19,874 nucleotides of DNA from Haplosporangium gracile (taxonomy: Eukaryota > Mortierellomycota > Mortierellomycetes > Mortierellales > Mortierellaceae). The stretch is taken from contig JAAAUF010000663.1 of the NCBI GenBank assembly GCA_015499985.1, forward strand, positions 1 to 19,874. The letters run 5' to 3'. Of the stretch, positions 17,172-19,874 are shown in pieces (the first letter of the stretch is position 1; every line of letters begins with the position of its first letter). Both the position numbers and the translations under genes were made by a program. The notes under the pieces are model-generated. The model searched no databases, was not told the origin of the DNA, and saw only the letters and a program-made list of their open reading frames with translations.

Positions 17172-18797
17172 ATGTCGACTGCCGCAAACACAGCTGCTCC
17201 TGCCGCTGGAGAAAAGAGACCTCCCGTCATTCTGTGCATCGGAATGGCCGGTTCTGGAAAGACAACCTTCATGCAGGTACTACATACAACCAACCAAACT
17301 CGCCTCCTTGTCTCTTGCTTTCACCCCCGCCCCACAACACGCCGTAACAAAGCTCACCATGCCATATAGGAAAGTCATTTCGGGAACTGTTACTTTTTAG
17401 TAAAGGACAGGAATACTGACTGACATCTATCATATCTTGACAACTACAATGGGATCATTAGCGCTTGAATGCCCATTTGCACGCCAAGAAGCAGCCACCA
17501 TACATCCTCAACCTGGACCCTGCTGTCGCAGCACTCCCCTTCTCTGCCAACATTGATATCCGCGACACCGTCAACTACAAGGAGGTCATGAAACAGTATG
17601 TTAAGCAACCCTATTTGATATCTATCCGTCTGGAACGACATGGTGCCGCGTTTTATTTTCTTATTGAGATTGCGCGTATAATCGCTTCTTTGTTATTAAC
17701 TGGCTAACTAACGAGCACTGGCTTGACATCCCGCCCATTTGTAAAACTAGGTACAACCTTGGACCTAACGGAGGAATCTTGACGGCACTTAACCTGTTCA
17801 CTACAAAGTTTGACCAGGTTCTTGGATTCGTCGAGAAAAGAGCACCTTCTTTGGAGTAAGCGACGGTTCAATATGTTGTGTTCAGGAAAGTCACTTTCTC
17901 AGGAATCGACAACTCGCCAGGCATTCATAGAAGCTAATTAAGTCGTACTATACTTCTACTTCGTAACAAATTAGTTACATTTTGGTGGATACACCTGGAC
18001 AGATCGAGATTTTCACCTGGTCGGCTTCAGGATCGATTATTACAGACACATTGGCAGCGACGTACCCCACTATGATCGCCTACATCATCGACACCCCACG
18101 CACAGCAGCACCAGCAACGTTCATGAGCAACATGTTGTACGCCTGCAGTATTCTTTACAAGACCAAGGTGCCCTTTATCCTGGTCTTCAACAAGACCGAT
18201 GTCAAGCCTCATGATTTCGCCGTCGAGTGGATGACGGACTTTGAGGCGTTCCAGGAGGCGTTGCAGAAGGACAAGACGTACATGAGCAGTCTGATGAACT
18301 CGATGTCGTTGGTCCTGGATGAATTTTATGCACACTTGAAGGTAGTTGGCGTCAGTGCTGTGACAGGCGCTGGAATGGACGATTTCTTGAAGGCTGTGGA
18401 TGAGGCTGTAGTTGAGTATGATCAAGAGTACAAGCCTGAGCTGGAAAGGGTACTGGAGGAGAGACGGGTGAAGAAGGAGGCTGAGAAGGAGGAGCAGATG
18501 GCTCGTTTGATGAAGGATATGGCTATGGATGAGAAGGGTAAGGAGGTCAGCTTTGGTGGTAAGGGTCATACATCGACAAAGGGCAAGACTCCTTTGCGTG
18601 GTATGGCTGTTGGTGAGGATGGGGAAGAGGAGGAAGATGATGATGATGAGGAAGATGGTCGGGAACCCAGATATAGAGACGATGATGACTCGGGAGATGA
18701 AGATTATGAGGCGTACCGGATTGAGGAGGAGGAGCGTCGTGACCGTATGGAGGAGGAGTCCTTGAAGCGTTATCTTGCTGGCAAGCGTATTGACTAA
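17172..18797 (+). CDS. GPN1: GPN-loop GTPase, GPN1/Npa3 type, 388 aa, 4 exons
   Basis: Exons are 17172-17276, 17462-17595, 17751-17855 and 17975-18797 (TAA), with GT-AG introns of 185, 155 and 119 nt, all in phase. The length of 388 aa matches Npa3/GPN1 (about 375-385). The protein is a GTPase needed for assembly and nuclear import of RNA polymerase II, acting with GPN2 and GPN3 in the cytoplasm and shuttling to the nucleus. Visible motifs are the P-loop GMAGSGKTT (24-32), NLDPAV after the switch region, the invariant GPN triad at 84-86 in YNLGPNGG, G3 DTPGQIE starting at D120, and G4 NKTD at 187-190. The C-terminal third is charged, with an Asp/Glu run at about 328-365 and a closing [11 protein letters not shown], as expected of GPN1 rather than GPN2 or GPN3. 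The residues before the P-loop are Ala-rich. ATG 17172 (acaATGTCG) is the first ATG after the pyrimidine tract. Confidence 0.96.
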
Positions 18798-19874
18798 AGT
18801 ACGGAGGTATCTGCCGATTAATCAAGGACAAAATTTTTTTTAAACCCTTTTGCATGCAATAAAAGAAAATATTAACAAAAGAAAAGCGTTGTTGTTTTGG
18901 TTTATTTCTGGGTGTGGTAAGTATGGATTTTGTGTATGACGATTTATTTGTAATGCGCATGGTAGGATGATACACTAAGCGCATATTTTTGACACTTGTC
19001 AGAAGAAAGAGCAAAACAAGTCGCGCTTAGAAGAACAGAGGCGAGTGCAAAGTGTGCTCCAAAACTATATTAACATGTCACTCTAAAGAAGTTGAGGAAG
19101 ATTTCGGAAGGAGGTTGAGAAGCAATTCACCGGGTTTGTCCGATGGTTAACTAACGTCAAAAGGAGAAGACCGAAAGGGCCAGAGCCTCGCTCGACAGAG
19201 AGGGAAAAAAAAAAGACTCACCTCGCATGCAGGTGTGTCTTTCCCCAGAGGGGACCAATGACCATTCTGGGAATAGCAGGGAAAAGAAAAGCAATGGCCA
19301 ACAGACACGTGAGATTCTGGTCAACCTTGATCCTTAATTGCCTTGGATTATTGTTATTCGTTTTGTTGTGCGCATCCTAGGGCAAGTAGAAACGACGAGG
19401 GTTGTTGAGATGTGAACAAGCGGGGGGTCTGGGCTTGAGGTATTAGGTGAATGTGAACGAGATAGACAGCTCATTGCCTCTGCAACAATGGTATGGCCCC
19501 CTCATTTCAGTTAATGCGGTAGTAGAATAAATGCAAGCTGAAAGAAAAAGGAGTTTGTCTTTGTATCTTCTGAACCTGAAGATAAGGAAACAGGACATAA
19601 AGAAAAATCAAAAAAAAAGGGCAAGAATGTTGTGCAAGTTGACTGAATTCTACTTCCTCCCGTCATAAAGAAAAAAGAAGTACAGGAAATACAATTGTCA
19701 TCTCAACTGAACTGGAGAATATGACCGGGTAATCGGATCCTTTGGCTGACTGTAGGTTTGGGGTGGCGGTTATACCTTTTGATTTTTTTGATGTGAATGA
19801 GATCCATCGTAGCATGGCGAGTGGAAAAAAAAAGTTGAGGAAGGGTATTCAAGCAAAAAATAGAAAATGCGCGC
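18798..19874. other. GPN1 3' flank and intergenic DNA
   Basis: AATAAA at 18858-18863 follows the GPN1 stop by 61 nt and is its likely poly(A) signal. Beyond that I see no supported gene. One minus-strand stretch, 19376-19222, is bounded by acceptor-like gccctag and donor-like gaggtgagt and is open for about 51 codons, with a hydrophobic middle (LLAIAFLFPAIPRMVIGPLW). It could be an exon of a gene continuing outside the interval, but no partner exon was found, so it is not annotated as a CDS. Confidence 0.4.
18858..18863 (+). promoter_or_regulatory. Poly(A) signal AATAAA of GPN1
   Basis: A canonical hexamer on the coding strand 61 nt after the TAA at 18797, with A-rich sequence following. Position and form are typical. 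Confidence 0.6.

Noticed and set aside
1..19874. CRISPR arrays, transposases, reverse transcriptases, biosynthetic clusters, further tRNA genes
   Set aside because: No regularly spaced repeats, diagnostic motifs or additional cloverleaf arms were found on either strand.

Overview
This is a gene-dense piece of nuclear DNA from a filamentous fungus. The genes carry GT-AG introns of about 80-510 nt, several with a CTAAC-type branch site. TATA boxes and AATAAA signals are present, and long Ser/Gln-rich proteins sit beside conserved housekeeping genes. A mitochondrial complex I subunit (NDUFA2) excludes budding-yeast-like species that have lost complex I. The style suggests an early-diverging, Mortierella-like (Mucoromycota sensu lato) fungus. 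That placement is inference, since no marker gene here settles it.

Layout. 1-52: 3' part of a tRNA-Asp(GTC). 420-3635 (-): a 1071-residue, mostly disordered protein of unknown function with one ordered-looking core. 3636-7799: about 4.2 kb with no supportable gene, marked by long purine/pyrimidine strand asymmetry, simple repeats and a hairpin. 7917-8944 (+): NDUFA2 in three exons, with a CRE-like site upstream. 10084-13557 (+): mitochondrial-type isoleucyl-tRNA synthetase in four exons, with a TATA box and Gcn4-type TGACTC(A/C) sites. 13843-14654 (-): a cysteine-free four-helix membrane protein in at least two exons. 14885-15748 (-): a Gln/His/Ser-rich protein whose exon structure is ambiguous. 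16030-17045: unresolved, with coding-looking minus-strand pieces. 17172-18797 (+): GPN1-type GPN-loop GTPase in four exons. 18798-19874: 3' flank with at most one weak exon-like stretch.

The genes are not an operon. NDUFA2 and the IleRS both serve mitochondrial respiration and translation, and GPN1 serves RNA polymerase II assembly and import, but their adjacency looks incidental. I see no CRISPR array, transposon, secondary-metabolite cluster or defence system, and nothing that amounts to a new multi-gene system.

The observation I would follow first is the IleRS leader. It is open in frame with the ORF, has no AUG and encodes no acidic residue, which could hide a mitochondrial targeting extension started at a near-cognate codon. 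Second is the alternative splicing model for the 14885-15748 gene, which uncovers a helix-like segment in another frame.
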